Part shown: piece by piece, positions 1 through 9,148 of the stretch | How the letters are laid out: each line of letters begins with the position of its first letter | Numbering within the stretch: the stretch's first letter is position 1 | Origin: Hyphomicrobiales bacterium | Lineage (GTDB): Bacteria; Pseudomonadota; Alphaproteobacteria; Rhizobiales; Rhizobiaceae | Assembly (NCBI GenBank): GCA_900470805.1 | Contig: UCCA01000018.1 | Location: forward strand, 310,001-374,000 | Length of the DNA: 64,000 bases | Direction of reading: 5' to 3' | Notes under the pieces: model-generated | Seen by the model: the letters and a program-made list of their open reading frames with translations, nothing else | Told to the model about the DNA's origin: nothing | Database searches by the model: none | Translations under genes and position numbers: made by a program

Positions 1-849
1 GAGCTGGTCGGGCTTCATGTAACCAGATACCAGATTGCCGATATACTTGAAGGTCCCGGTGACGATGTGCCAGGTCTGGACAGTCCCCTCGTTCAGCGCC
101 TGCAGCGGTGTATAGGTCTGCTGGCGGAAATGGCCGACGTCCTGATTGGTCACGATACCGATCAGGCCGATCTCCATCTTGTTGCCGAATTGGTCGGTCA
201 TGTCGGTGCGGGCCGGCACCATCGGCACGTCGATCTTCTCGCCGTTGCGCTCGATCGTTACGACGATCCTCTGCATCGGGCGGATGCTGACGTAACGGCG
301 CACATCGTCGAAGGTCTGCACCTTGGAACCGTCGATGGCGATCAGCAGATCGCCCGGCACGACGCCGGCTTCCGCAGCCACACTGCCGGGCTTGACCTCG
401 GCGACGACCGGATCGGCGACAGGGCGGCCGTAGATCGTGAAAAGAACGGTGAAAATGGCAATCGCCAGGATGAAATTCGCGATTGGACCGGCGGCAACCG
501 TGGCTGCACGCTTCCAGAGCTTGGCGCCGGCAAAGGACCGAGCCCGCTCCTCGTCCGACATCTCGGCCAGCCTTCCCTCATCCGGCTTGCTGGATGCATC
601 CTCGTCGCCGAAGAACTTCACATAGCCCCCGAGCGGAATGGCGGAAAGCTTCCAGCGCGTTCCATGCTTGTCCGTGTAACCCAGAAGTTCGGGTCCGAAG
701 CCAACCGAGAATGCCAGGATACGGATGCCGCTCCAACGTCCGACCAGATAGTGTCCCATCTCGTGGACGAATACCAAAAGCGAAAGCACGAGCACGAAGG
801 GAACGATGTATCCCGTCAGAAACCCGAAAATGCCCATCAAGCCTGTCAT
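1..849 (-). CDS. rseP: RIP metalloprotease RseP, 5' part (3' end beyond window)
   Basis: Inner-membrane site-2 zinc protease that cleaves anti-sigma factors and leftover signal peptides within the membrane. Only the first 283 codons are present; the frame runs off the left edge without a stop. The zinc-binding HEMGH motif lies at residues 29-33 inside the first membrane helix. An AAGPIANF segment follows around residue 117 and the family PDZ region starts near residue 150 (PVVAEVKPGSVAAEAGVVPG). It is the last visible gene of the rpsB-tsf-pyrH-frr-uppS-cdsA-rseP run, 28 bp after cdsA, as in other Rhizobiales, where bamA normally follows. The ATG at 847-849 opens the hydrophobic N-terminus expected of the family. 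Confidence 0.96.
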   Translation of the reverse strand, partial: MTGLMGIFGFLTGYIVPFVLVLSLLVFVHEMGHYLVGRWSGIRILAFSVGFGPELLGYTDKHGTRWKLSAIPLGGYVKFFGDEDASSKPDEGRLAEMSDEERARSFAGAKLWKRAATVAAGPIANFILAIAIFTVLFTIYGRPVADPVVAEVKPGSVAAEAGVVPGDLLIAIDGSKVQTFDDVRRYVSIRPMQRIVVTIERNGEKIDVPMVPARTDMTDQFGNKMEIGLIGIVTNQDVGHFRQQTYTPLQALNEGTVQTWHIVTGTFKYIGNLVSGYMKPDQL

Positions 850-877
850 AAGATCCTTCCGTCAGCGTCCGCCGACA

Positions 878-1711
878 TCAAACGCCGAACAGAGCGGCTC
901 CGAGCGACGTCATTTCTCCGCCCTTTATCAGCGAAAACACGCCAGCTAGCAAGAACGCCGCGAAACAGGCGAAAATGAGCCCGTCGACCCGGTCCATGAC
1001 ACCGCCATGCCCGGGAATCAGATGGCTGGAATCCTTCACGCCGAAGCGGCGCTTGATGAAGGATTCGAACAGGTCGCCGGATTGGCTGCAAACAGACAGG
1101 ACGAAAGCAACCAGAGCGGCACGCGCGATGCTGTCCGGAAATGCGGTATAGGCGACAAGGCTACCAGCAATCACGGCGCAGACAGCGCCACCGATCGCGC
1201 CGGACCATGTCTTGCCGGGCGATATCTTCGGCGCAAGCTTTGGTCCGCCGATGGCACGGCCGACGAAATACGCCAGGATGTCGGTTGTCCAGACGACCGC
1301 GAAGACGAACAGCATGGCATGCAGGCCCGACGTGTCGCCGCCGCGAATAGCCGACAGCGCAATTCCGGTCAGTCCCGCATAGACGATGCCGGCAGGAAAC
1401 CAGCGCGAAACGCCGCGCGCGGCAACGAAGCCGATGGCGATGGCCAGGAACAGCGCGAGCAGAATGATCGAGTAGGTCACGGTTCCGGAGACGACGGCAA
1501 CGGCGATGGCCGCCTGCCCGATCCAACCGACCGTATTGGCCGACGGCTGCTCGCTGGCGAACCGCGTGATCGTCGACCACTCATAGTAGATCAACAGCCC
1601 GATGGCTGCCGAAAGGACACTGAAGGCAACGCCGCCGAACCACGTCGCGGCAAGGACGACCGCCGCAAGGATCAGCCCGGAAATGATGCGAAGCTGCAGT
1701 TCGCGCGGCAT
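878..1711 (-). CDS. cdsA: Phosphatidate cytidylyltransferase
   Basis: Makes CDP-diacylglycerol from phosphatidic acid and CTP, the branch point for membrane phospholipids. The 277-residue product is mostly membrane helices and carries the CdsA signature near the C-terminus (SQSGDLFESFIKRR, then KDSSHLIPGHGGVMDRVDGL). Its ATG overlaps the uppS stop by one base (TGATG), so the two are translationally coupled. Length and position after uppS are typical. Confidence 0.96.
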   Translation of the reverse strand: MPRELQLRIISGLILAAVVLAATWFGGVAFSVLSAAIGLLIYYEWSTITRFASEQPSANTVGWIGQAAIAVAVVSGTVTYSIILLALFLAIAIGFVAARGVSRWFPAGIVYAGLTGIALSAIRGGDTSGLHAMLFVFAVVWTTDILAYFVGRAIGGPKLAPKISPGKTWSGAIGGAVCAVIAGSLVAYTAFPDSIARAALVAFVLSVCSQSGDLFESFIKRRFGVKDSSHLIPGHGGVMDRVDGLIFACFAAFLLAGVFSLIKGGEMTSLGAALFGV

Positions 1712-2457
1712 CAGCTTCCCACTGCCGCCACCGTCTCGGCAACCAGACCGCCGAAACGACGGTTGCGCGAGGCAAAGGTTTCAAGCGCGGCAAGCAGCGT
1801 GTCGCGGCCAAAGTCCGGCCAGTAATCGGGAAGGAAGACGAATTCCGAATAGGCGGCCTGCCACAACAGGAAGTTGGACAGCCGCTCTTCGCCGCTGGTG
1901 CGGATGATCAGATCTGGATCGGGAATTCCTGCCGTATCGAGACGTGCATTGACGAGCGCCGGCGTGATGTCCTGCGACCGCAGACGTCCCTCTTCGACGT
2001 CGCGGGCGAGGCTGATCATGGCGCGGGCCATCTCGTCGCGGGAGCCGTAATTGAAGGCGATGATCAGCGTCAGCGCCGTGTTGGCCTTGGTCGTCTCCTC
2101 GGCATCGATCAACAGGTCGAGAATGTCGTTCTGCAGGCCGTGGCGATCGCCGATGATCTTCACGCGCACGTTCTGGCGGTGCAGCTCGGAAAGGTCGCGG
2201 CGGATGAACGCCTTCAGCAGCCCGAGAAGATCCGAGACCTCGGTTTCCGGGCGGCGCCAGTTTTCAGATGAGAAGGCAAAGAGCGTCAGATACTTGATGC
2301 CGATATCGCCAGCTGCACGCACGGTCTCGCGCACGGCGTCTACGCCCTTGCGATGTCCCATGGTGCGCGGCAACCCCCGCTGCTTTGCCCATCGACCGTT
2401 GCCATCCATGATGATGGCAACGTGTTCTGGTACAGTCACAAATGTTCGGTCCAACAT
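1711..2457 (-). CDS. uppS: Undecaprenyl diphosphate synthase (cis-prenyltransferase)
   Basis: Condenses isopentenyl units onto farnesyl diphosphate to make the C55 carrier lipid for peptidoglycan and O-antigen. The 248-residue protein shows the catalytic [13 protein letters not shown] motif at about residues 16-28 and the [17 protein letters not shown] motif in the C-terminal third, both diagnostic of cis-prenyltransferases. It lies 44 bp after frr and overlaps cdsA by one base. A weak GGACGGG ribosome site precedes the ATG. Confidence 0.97.
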   Translation of the reverse strand: MLDRTFVTVPEHVAIIMDGNGRWAKQRGLPRTMGHRKGVDAVRETVRAAGDIGIKYLTLFAFSSENWRRPETEVSDLLGLLKAFIRRDLSELHRQNVRVKIIGDRHGLQNDILDLLIDAEETTKANTALTLIIAFNYGSRDEMARAMISLARDVEEGRLRSQDITPALVNARLDTAGIPDPDLIIRTSGEERLSNFLLWQAAYSEFVFLPDYWPDFGRDTLLAALETFASRNRRFGGLVAETVAAVGS

Positions 2458-2501
2458 TTCCCGTCCGGTTTTTCCAGTCCAAGGCGCAGGCGCAAAGCGC
2501 C

Positions 2502-3062
2502 CTAGACCTGCATGATTTCCTTTTCCTTATCGCCAAGCAAGCGGTCGATCTCAGAAATCGTGTCGTCCGTCATTTTCTGCACACGATCCGACTGTGCCCG
2601 GCTTACGTCCTGCCCTATGACACCGTCCTTTTCGGCTTTCTTAAGGCCGTCCATGCCATCTCGGCGCACATGGCGAATCGCAACCTTGCTTTTTTCGGCG
2701 TAGTCGTGCGCTACCTTGACGAGCGACTTGCGGCGCTCTTCGTTGAGTTCCGGCAGCGGAATACGCAGGTTCTGGCCATCGACAATCGGGTTGAGGCCGA
2801 GATTGGCCTCGCGGATCGCACGGTCGACAGCGCCGACCATCGACTTGTCCCAGACGGAAATGCCGAGCATGCGCGGTTCCGGCACGGTCACGTTGGCAAC
2901 CTGGTTCAGCGGTACCCGCGAACCATAGGCTTCGACCGTCACCGGATCGAGAATGTTCGCCGATGCGCGACCGGTGCGCAGCGATGCGATGTCGCTCTTG
3001 AAGGAATTGATCGCGCCGTCCATGCGACGCTTGATGTCGTTGATGTCGATGCCGTCACTCAT
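2502..3062 (-). CDS. frr: Ribosome recycling factor
   Basis: Works with EF-G to split the post-termination ribosome. The 186-residue product, starting [18 protein letters not shown], matches the usual family length; conserved segments include [14 protein letters not shown] near residue 40 and the basic C-terminal helix ending in IMQV. I chose the ATG at 3060-3062 because GGGAG sits just upstream and the 16-codon upstream extension does not look like Frr. It lies 52 bp after pyrH in the same operon. Confidence 0.97.
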   Translation of the reverse strand: MSDGIDINDIKRRMDGAINSFKSDIASLRTGRASANILDPVTVEAYGSRVPLNQVANVTVPEPRMLGISVWDKSMVGAVDRAIREANLGLNPIVDGQNLRIPLPELNEERRKSLVKVAHDYAEKSKVAIRHVRRDGMDGLKKAEKDGVIGQDVSRAQSDRVQKMTDDTISEIDRLLGDKEKEIMQV

Positions 3063-3114
3063 ATCAGTGCTCCCGTCTCGGTAGAAGCTGCGACACCGCG
3101 GTGCCGCCACTCTG

Positions 3115-3837
3115 TCAGTTGTCGGTGACGACGGTCTTCAGACCACCGCCCCTGAGGATTTCAGCAAAACCGCCCTTCTCGTGGATAGAGAAGACGATGA
3201 TCGGAATGGAATTTTCGCGTGCCAGCGCCACAGCCGCAACGTCCATGACGGCCAGTCCCTTGTCGAGGACTTCCTTGTGCGTCAGGTGGTCGAAGCGCGT
3301 CGCATCGGGCACCTTCTTCGGGTCGGCGGAGTAGATGCCATCGACCTGCGTGCCCTTGAAGATCGCCTGCGCGCCCATTTCGGCGGCGCGGAGTGCGGCA
3401 GCCGAATCGGTTGTGAAGAAGGGGTTGCCGGTACCACCGGCAAAGATCACCACGCGGCCCAGCGACAGGTGGTAGAGCGTCGCGCGCTGCGAGAAGCTCT
3501 CGCAGATTTCCGGCATGGCAATCGCCGACAGGACGACCGTGTCGATGCTGAGCTTGCGCAGCGAGGTCGCCAGCGCCAGCGCGTTGATGACGGTCGCGAG
3601 CATGCCCATGTGGTCGCCCGTGACACGGTCACCACCCTTGGAGGCGACGGCGACGCCGCGGAAGATGTTGCCGCCGCCGACGACGACGCCGACTTCGACA
3701 CCCATCTGCCGCGCTTCGGCTATATCGGCCGCAATGCGGTCGGCCACCGCTACATCGATTCCAAATCCCTGGCTGCCCATGAGGGCTTCGCCGGAAGCCT
3801 TGAGTAGAACGCGTTTGTAGACAGGCTCTGACGACAT
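3115..3837 (-). CDS. pyrH: UMP kinase
   Basis: Hexameric uridylate kinase (UMP to UDP) of the amino-acid kinase fold. The 240-residue protein has the N-terminal nucleotide-binding stretch [13 protein letters not shown], the glycine-rich [13 protein letters not shown] and the [14 protein letters not shown] segment. The start is the ATG at 3835-3837, preceded by a clear GAGGAG site; a longer frame to 3885 would add 16 non-conserved residues. It sits between tsf and frr, the canonical bacterial order. Confidence 0.97.
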   Translation of the reverse strand: MSSEPVYKRVLLKASGEALMGSQGFGIDVAVADRIAADIAEARQMGVEVGVVVGGGNIFRGVAVASKGGDRVTGDHMGMLATVINALALATSLRKLSIDTVVLSAIAMPEICESFSQRATLYHLSLGRVVIFAGGTGNPFFTTDSAAALRAAEMGAQAIFKGTQVDGIYSADPKKVPDATRFDHLTHKEVLDKGLAVMDVAAVALARENSIPIIVFSIHEKGGFAEILRGGGLKTVVTDN

Positions 3838-3930
3838 CTTGGCTCCTCGTTTATCACCGCTGAGGCCCGGATACACGAAGGGCACCGCGTTGTCACGCGA
3901 TGCCCTTCTGTTTTCACATATATAGCTTTA

Positions 3931-4857
3931 TCAGCCCTTGGCGACGGCAGCGACTTCAGCGGCGAAGTCGCTTTCTTCCTTTTCGACGCCTTCGCCGAGA
4001 AGCAGGCGGGCCATGCCGACGACTTCGATCTTGGCGCCGGCTTCCTTGGCAGCAGCCTCAACGGCAGCGCCGACCGTCAGGTCAGGGTTGATGACGAAAG
4101 CCTGCGAGAGAAGAGCGACTTCCTCGAAGAACTTGCGCATACGGCCATCGACCATCTTTTCGATGATGGCTTCCGGCTTGCCGGATTCGCGAGCCTGTTC
4201 GATGAAGACGTTGCGTTCGCGCTCGGCGACAGCAGCATCGACTTCTTCCGAGCGGATGGCGAGCGGGTTGGTCGCAGCGATATGCATGGCAACCTGGCGA
4301 CCGATCGAGGTCAGGACGGCCTTGTCGCCTTCCGACTTCAGGGCAACGAGAACGCCGAGCTTGCCGATGCCGTCGCCGGCAGCGTTGTGGATGTAGGTCG
4401 CGACAACGCCATGCTCGACTTCGAGCTTGGCAGCGCGGCGCAGCGTCATGTTCTCGCCGATGGTGGCGATCGCGTCCTTGATGGTGTCGGCAACCGGCTT
4501 GCCGGAGGCCGGGTAGGTCGCAGCCGAAATGGCTTCAACCGAACCGTCGGTGGTCAGGGCAACCGAGGCGATGCCGCGAGCAAGATCCTGGAACGCATCG
4601 TTGCGGGCAACGAAGTCGGTTTCCGAGTTGAGCTCAACGACGACAGCCTTGTGGCCAGCGCCAGCGATGGCGATGAGGCCTTCAGCAGCGGCACGACCAG
4701 CCTTCTTGTCAGCCTTGGAGATGCCCTTGGCGCGCAGCCAGTCGATCGACGCTTCGATGTCGCCGTTGTTCTCGATCAGCGCCTTCTTGCAGTCCATCAT
4801 GCCGGCGCCAGACTTCTCGCGCAGTTCCTTCACCAGTGCAGCCGTAATCTCGGTCAT
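3931..4857 (-). CDS. tsf: Translation elongation factor Ts
   Basis: Nucleotide-exchange factor that releases GDP from EF-Tu. The 308-residue product has the N-terminal UBA-like domain, the signature [12 protein letters not shown] at residues 17-28, and the core ETDFVARND segment near residue 80. AGAGGA lies just upstream of the ATG. It is the second gene of the rpsB operon, 242 bp after rpsB, with two hairpins in the gap. Confidence 0.97.
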   Translation of the reverse strand: MTEITAALVKELREKSGAGMMDCKKALIENNGDIEASIDWLRAKGISKADKKAGRAAAEGLIAIAGAGHKAVVVELNSETDFVARNDAFQDLARGIASVALTTDGSVEAISAATYPASGKPVADTIKDAIATIGENMTLRRAAKLEVEHGVVATYIHNAAGDGIGKLGVLVALKSEGDKAVLTSIGRQVAMHIAATNPLAIRSEEVDAAVAERERNVFIEQARESGKPEAIIEKMVDGRMRKFFEEVALLSQAFVINPDLTVGAAVEAAAKEAGAKIEVVGMARLLLGEGVEKEESDFAAEVAAVAKG

Positions 4858-5044
4858 AAGCTTCCTCTTGTCGGTTCAAACGGTGGGCCGCAAAAGGCGG
4901 CGCGGCACCGGATTGAGGCACGAAATGTACCTGTATGTATGACAGCGTGATGAAAGACGCGTCATAACGAAACTTGTGTGGCGATGGGCGGGGCGCCCTC
5001 GCCTGAAACGGTCAAGGCCGCCGAACTTCTGAGAGTCGCGAGCG

Positions 5045-5089
5045 GCCTTTCCCAATCTCTGGAAAGCATGGCGGACCTTCTGGCCCGCC
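5045..5089 (-). promoter_or_regulatory. Two stem-loops in the rpsB-tsf gap
   Basis: Directly after the rpsB stop, on the transcribed strand, GGCGGGCC-AGAA-GGTCCGCC (5070-5089) forms an 8-bp stem with one G-U pair. It is followed by a second hairpin with GCTTTCC and GGAAAGGC arms (5045-5067). No U-run follows, so these look more like attenuation, processing or stability elements than an intrinsic terminator. Confidence 0.5.
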
Positions 5090-5099
5090 TGCTTCTTTA

Positions 5100-5867
5100 T
5101 CAGGCTTCGGCTTCGCCTTCGAGTGCCGGCTCAACCATGGCTTCAACGGAAGCGCCGAGGTCACGGCCGGACGAGCTCTGCTGACGCGCGATACCGTCGA
5201 TGGCAGCGCGTGCGATCAGGTCGCAGTAGAGAGCGATGGCGCGCGAAGCGTCGTCGTTGCCGGGGATCGGGTAGTCGATCAGATCCGGATCGCAGTTCGA
5301 GTCGATGATCGCGACAACCGGGATGCCGAGGCGCTTGGCTTCGTCGATCGCGATCTTTTCCTTGTTGGTGTCGATGATGAACATCAGGTCAGGCGTGCCG
5401 CCCATGTCCTTGATACCACCGAGAGCCTTGTCGAGCTTTTCGCGCTCGCGCTCAAGATTCAGACGCTCCTTCTTGGTGAAGCCCTGGGCATCACCACCGA
5501 GGATTTCGTCGAGCTTGCGCAGACGCTGGATCGAGTTGGAGATCGTCTTCCAGTTGGTCATCATGCCGCCGAGCCAACGCGAGTTGACGTAGTACTGAGC
5601 GGAACGCTTTGCGGAGTCAGCGATGAGCTCCGAAGCCTGGCGCTTGGTGCCGACGAACAGAACGCGACCGCCACGAGCTACGGTGTCGGAAACAACCTGC
5701 AGAGCGCGCGACAGAAGCGGAACCGTCTGTGCGAGGTCGATGATGTGGATGTTGTTACGATCGCCGAAAATGTACGGCTTCATCTTCGGGTTCCAGCGGT
5801 GAGTCTGGTGGCCGAAGTGGACGCCTGCTTCAAGCAGCTGGCGCATAGAAAAATCGGGCAATGCCAT
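5100..5867 (-). CDS. rpsB: 30S ribosomal protein S2
   Basis: Small-subunit protein S2. The 255-residue sequence begins [20 protein letters not shown] and contains the conserved [20 protein letters not shown] segment, the FVGTKRQA motif and [15 protein letters not shown] near residue 200. The C-terminal tail is acidic and alanine-rich. It is the first gene of the translation/envelope operon that runs leftward; an AAAAGGATAACAAGGC ribosome site precedes the ATG. Confidence 0.98.
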   Translation of the reverse strand: MALPDFSMRQLLEAGVHFGHQTHRWNPKMKPYIFGDRNNIHIIDLAQTVPLLSRALQVVSDTVARGGRVLFVGTKRQASELIADSAKRSAQYYVNSRWLGGMMTNWKTISNSIQRLRKLDEILGGDAQGFTKKERLNLEREREKLDKALGGIKDMGGTPDLMFIIDTNKEKIAIDEAKRLGIPVVAIIDSNCDPDLIDYPIPGNDDASRAIALYCDLIARAAIDGIARQQSSSGRDLGASVEAMVEPALEGEAEA

Positions 5868-5993
5868 GCCTTGTTATCCTTTTCCGGTTGAACCTCCGCA
5901 AGGCGAACAGCACCCTCTTCGAGAATGCCACCGGGCGGAACCATCCGGATTTCTCCCGGACAATCCCATGCCTTACGTGTGGAATGCGGGTGG

Positions 5994-6021
5994 CCATACC
6001 CTCCCCGTCCCGGAAAATCAA
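5994..6021 (-). promoter_or_regulatory. rpsB: Candidate rpsB promoter
   Basis: On the minus strand TTGATT (6016-6021) and GTATGG (5994-5999) are separated by 16 bases, resembling a housekeeping alphaproteobacterial promoter about 130 bases before the rpsB start. This is pattern matching only. The 5' leader it would create contains a short CCGG-loop-CCGG hairpin. Confidence 0.35.
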
Positions 6022-6093
6022 GTCTTAATGGTCAAATTATCGCAGAGACCGACACGTGGATGCAAAACCGATAGCTGTGCTCCACCGACGCAT

Positions 6094-6804
6094 TCATTCC
6101 GCGTCGCAAGGCCAGCTTGTCGGCGTTGCCATCCCGGCGGGAAGCTTCGTCTTCGAATCGCCGCAGGCGAGCGCGATCTGGGTTTCTTCCAGGCCGGTCG
6201 CCTGCGAGAGATCCAGACCGCTGATGTGCGTCAGGAACATGAAAGCCCGGTCGAAGGAAATCGGTCCGGTGAAGGTCGCGCCACTGAAATCGGCGCGTGA
6301 CAAGTTGGTGAGCGAAAAGTTCGCGCCTGTCAGATCCGCCTTCTTGAAAGTGACCCGGCCAAGCTCGGCTTTCTCGAATGTGACACCCTTCAAAGCCGCG
6401 CCATTGAAATTGGCGCGCTGCAACTCGGCGCCGGAGAAGTTCGCCCCCTCGGCCTTGACGTTTTCGAAGCCCGAGCGATAGGCCTCAACCTTGGAAAGAT
6501 TGGCTTTCGTCAGATCTGCGCCGGTGAACCATGCGCGCACCAGGGTCGCCTTCTCCAGATTGGCCGATGCGAGATTGGTCTGGCTGAGATTGGTCAGGGT
6601 GAAATCGGTATCGGCGAGATTGCCCTTCTGGAAATCACCGCCTTGAAGCATCAAGTTCTTCTTGTTGCAGCCACCCCAATCGATCCCGGCAGAAGCGGTG
6701 GATCCGCAGTCGGCTGCAGCAAGAGGCCGGATGGAGCCGTTCGCGATCACCGCGACCGCCAAGCCCGCCAGCACCAGAAACGATACAAAATTGAATCTCA
6801 ACAT
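6094..6804 (-). CDS. Pentapeptide-repeat protein, exported
   Basis: The 236-residue product starts with a signal peptide (MLRFNFVSFLVLAGLAVAVI, cleavage likely near AAA-DCG). The rest is largely tandem A(D/N)LXX-type pentapeptides from about residue 50 to 200 (for example NLADTDFTLTNLSQTNLASA), which fold as a right-handed quadrilateral beta-helix. Two cysteines (after AAAD, and in WGGCNKKN) plus one near the C-terminus could form disulphides. The start at 6802-6804 has TGGAG at good spacing; the ATG six codons upstream lacks one. The function of periplasmic pentapeptide proteins is unknown. It is an isolated gene between the rpsB promoter and eipB. Confidence 0.85.
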   Translation of the reverse strand: MLRFNFVSFLVLAGLAVAVIANGSIRPLAAADCGSTASAGIDWGGCNKKNLMLQGGDFQKGNLADTDFTLTNLSQTNLASANLEKATLVRAWFTGADLTKANLSKVEAYRSGFENVKAEGANFSGAELQRANFNGAALKGVTFEKAELGRVTFKKADLTGANFSLTNLSRADFSGATFTGPISFDRAFMFLTHISGLDLSQATGLEETQIALACGDSKTKLPAGMATPTSWPCDAE

Positions 6805-6913
6805 ATGCACTCCAGCTGCCATCGTCGCCCATCACCGGCGAAACCGTAGCACAGAGCACGTCTGCTTGCCTACCGCATCATAACCAGGAGACAGGATCAC
6901 CCAATAGAGGCAA

Positions 6914-7750
6914 TTACTTACAGGCGGCAGACTTGGCGTCAAGAAGTTCGAGTTTGGAAAGTTTGCCCGACAGAACGAAGTCACCGTAGTCCATGGTCAG
7001 GTCACGCGTGATGCCGTTTTCATAGAGCTTGAACGACATGCGATAGACCGGCAGAGCATCGCTTTTGGTGTTCTCGTTGAAATAGGAAATAGTCACCGGC
7101 CAGAAGGCGGTCTTGGAAAACGCGCCCGCATTGCCGGCATCCGCCTCGTCCGTCTTCGGCGTGACCGGCTTGCCGACGACCGTTGTCGTCACCAGCGACT
7201 TGTCGCCATCGTCGGAGCCGTCGAACACGCGGGCTTCGAACAGGCGGTTGCCCGCCTTGGCGTTCTTGATCACCTCGATCATGTGTTCCGTCGGAAAGCG
7301 GCTTGCGGCCAGCTGGAGCTCCTTGCTGGAAGGCTGCTTCAGATCGACCTTCACGCCTTCGACCTGATCCTGCGCGGCACCGTTCACTTCCTTGTCGAGT
7401 TGGTCGTCGGTGAACGACTTCGTGTCGAAGGTAAACTTGCCGTCCTTGAGATTCTCGAAAGTCTTGGTCTGCTGATCGCTGACGCGAACGGCATCACCGG
7501 TGTCGATCTGCGTCACGAAGCGGAAATTGGTGGTGTAGCCGGTGCAATCGTTGCCATCAAACTCGTAGACCATGCGGCCAGACATGCCCGAGATGCCGGA
7601 TCGCTCCGACGCGTCCTTCAGTTCGAGATCGTAGATCGCCCGATGGGCAATCAGTCCGGTTGCCATCACCGCCCCGGCAGCCGGGGTCGCCGCATGCGCG
7701 CTTGCGCAAGCGCCTGCGAGGAAGAGTGCGGCAAGGCTCGAACGGACCAT
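6914..7750 (-). CDS. eipB: EipB-family cell-envelope protein (DUF1849)
   Basis: The 278-residue product has a clear signal peptide (MVRSSLAALFLAGACASAHA) followed by a DUF1849 domain beginning AGLIAHRAIYDLEL. Brucella EipB, the characterised member, is a periplasmic spiral-beta protein needed for envelope integrity. Two conserved-type cysteines are present (one in DGNDCTGY, one in the terminal SAACK), matching the disulphide described for the family. AGGAG precedes the ATG at 7748-7750; a longer frame upstream to 7894 has no such site. It is divergent from the RidA-like gene. Confidence 0.88.
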   Translation of the reverse strand: MVRSSLAALFLAGACASAHAATPAAGAVMATGLIAHRAIYDLELKDASERSGISGMSGRMVYEFDGNDCTGYTTNFRFVTQIDTGDAVRVSDQQTKTFENLKDGKFTFDTKSFTDDQLDKEVNGAAQDQVEGVKVDLKQPSSKELQLAASRFPTEHMIEVIKNAKAGNRLFEARVFDGSDDGDKSLVTTTVVGKPVTPKTDEADAGNAGAFSKTAFWPVTISYFNENTKSDALPVYRMSFKLYENGITRDLTMDYGDFVLSGKLSKLELLDAKSAACK

Positions 7751-7886
7751 TGATAATCTCCTGTTGGACTCACCAACGATGTTATAAGAACGCATCCGGC
7801 CAAATCGAGGCTCGAACGTGTCACAAAATAGATTCACGCCTTGATGCATAGTTCTAAATCCATTCACAACAAAAGCGGAGAGGAAA

Positions 7887-8354
7887 ATGTCCAATCAGAT
7901 CGCTGAACGCCTCAAAGAGATGGGGATATCCCTGCCGGAGGCTGCAGCACCCGCCGCGAACTACGTTCCCTATGTCATCGCGGGCAACATTCTCCACATT
8001 TCGGGCCAGCTTCCGCTTGAAGGCGGCAAGATCGCCGTCACCGGTCACCTCGGCAGGAACGTCGATGTGGCGACCGGCCAGCGCGCGGCGGAACTCTGCG
8101 CCATCAACATCCTCGCGCAGGCGAGCGCGGCGCTTGGCGGCGACCTCAGCCGCATCAAGCGCGTCATCAAGCTGAACGGATTCGTCGCGTCTGTGCCCGA
8201 GTTCGTCGAGCAGCACCTCGTCATCAACGGTGCCTCGAACCTGATTGCCGGCGTTCTCGGCGACGCGGGCAAGCATGCGCGCGCTGCCGTCGGCATGGCG
8301 GCGCTACCGATGAACGCCGCCGTCGAAATCGATGCCATCATGGAAATTGCCTAA
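7887..8354 (+). CDS. RidA/YjgF family protein
   Basis: The 155-residue protein belongs to the longer bacterial RidA-like branch (AANYVPYVIAGNILHISGQLP near residues 24-44, and the trimer-core GKHARAAVGMAALPMNAAVE near the C-terminus). Canonical RidA deaminates reactive enamine/imine intermediates; this longer subtype is less well defined, so the substrate is inferred only. The stop overlaps the next ATG (TAATG), tying it to the downstream phosphodiesterase. AGCGGAGAGGAAA lies upstream of the start. Confidence 0.85.
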   Translation: MSNQIAERLKEMGISLPEAAAPAANYVPYVIAGNILHISGQLPLEGGKIAVTGHLGRNVDVATGQRAAELCAINILAQASAALGGDLSRIKRVIKLNGFVASVPEFVEQHLVINGASNLIAGVLGDAGKHARAAVGMAALPMNAAVEIDAIMEIA

Positions 8355-9073
8355 TGACCTCCGCAGCCTGGCTTAAAGACCGTCCCGTCGCGCATCGCGG
8401 CTATCACGACCAGAACAAGCTCGTCTGGGAAAACACGCTTTCGGCCGCCTCGCGCGCCATCGAAGCGGGCTTTGCCATCGAGTGCGATCTGCATTACGCG
8501 TCCGACGGCGTTCCCGTCGTCTTCCACGACGAGGATCTCGAGCGTCTCTGCAACCTGAAGGGTGACGTCCGCGAGCGCACCTCGCAGGAACTTGGCCTGC
8601 TGTCGATCGGCGGAACATCCGACAAGATCCCGACGCTGAGGCAACTTCTCAAACTTGTGAACGGCCAGGTTCCACTGGTGATCGAGCTGAAGGGACGCGA
8701 AAGCGACGATTCCGGTTTTGTCGAAGCGGTGCTTGAAGAGCTCGAGAACTATCAGGGCCAGGTCGCGCTGATGAGCTTCGACCACTGGCTGCTGAGGGAA
8801 CTAAAGGCACTCAAGACCCCCTATCCGCTCGGGCTGACGGCCGGTGGCAACCGGCCCGAAGAGTTGCAAACCCATGAAAAGGCGATGAAGCTCGGCCTCG
8901 ATTTCATTTCCTATTTCTACGCCGACCTGCCAAATCCGTTCATCTCGGCCGAGCGGGAAAAGGGTACCGTGGTCATCACCTGGACGGTCCGCGACGAGAA
9001 GGCGGTCAAGCACACCTTCGAAAACGCCGACCAGATGACCTTCGAAGGCTTCGATCCGCGCGTATCAGTTTGA
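8354..9073 (+). CDS. Glycerophosphodiester phosphodiesterase
   Basis: Hydrolyses glycerophosphodiesters to sn-glycerol-3-phosphate and an alcohol. The 239-residue TIM-barrel protein has the GDPD catalytic set: AHRG near residue 13, ENT near 28, ECD near 42-44 and the FHDEDLERLC segment. No signal peptide is seen, so it is probably cytoplasmic (UgpQ-like). It is translationally coupled to the preceding RidA-like gene by a TAATG overlap. Confidence 0.9.
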   Translation: MTSAAWLKDRPVAHRGYHDQNKLVWENTLSAASRAIEAGFAIECDLHYASDGVPVVFHDEDLERLCNLKGDVRERTSQELGLLSIGGTSDKIPTLRQLLKLVNGQVPLVIELKGRESDDSGFVEAVLEELENYQGQVALMSFDHWLLRELKALKTPYPLGLTAGGNRPEELQTHEKAMKLGLDFISYFYADLPNPFISAEREKGTVVITWTVRDEKAVKHTFENADQMTFEGFDPRVSV

Positions 9074-9148
9074 CGCTCGCTTTTTCGACAAGATCGTGCG
9101 CAGACTGATGGTGACGCCTATTCTCCCCAAAGGTCTCGCACTCGCTTC

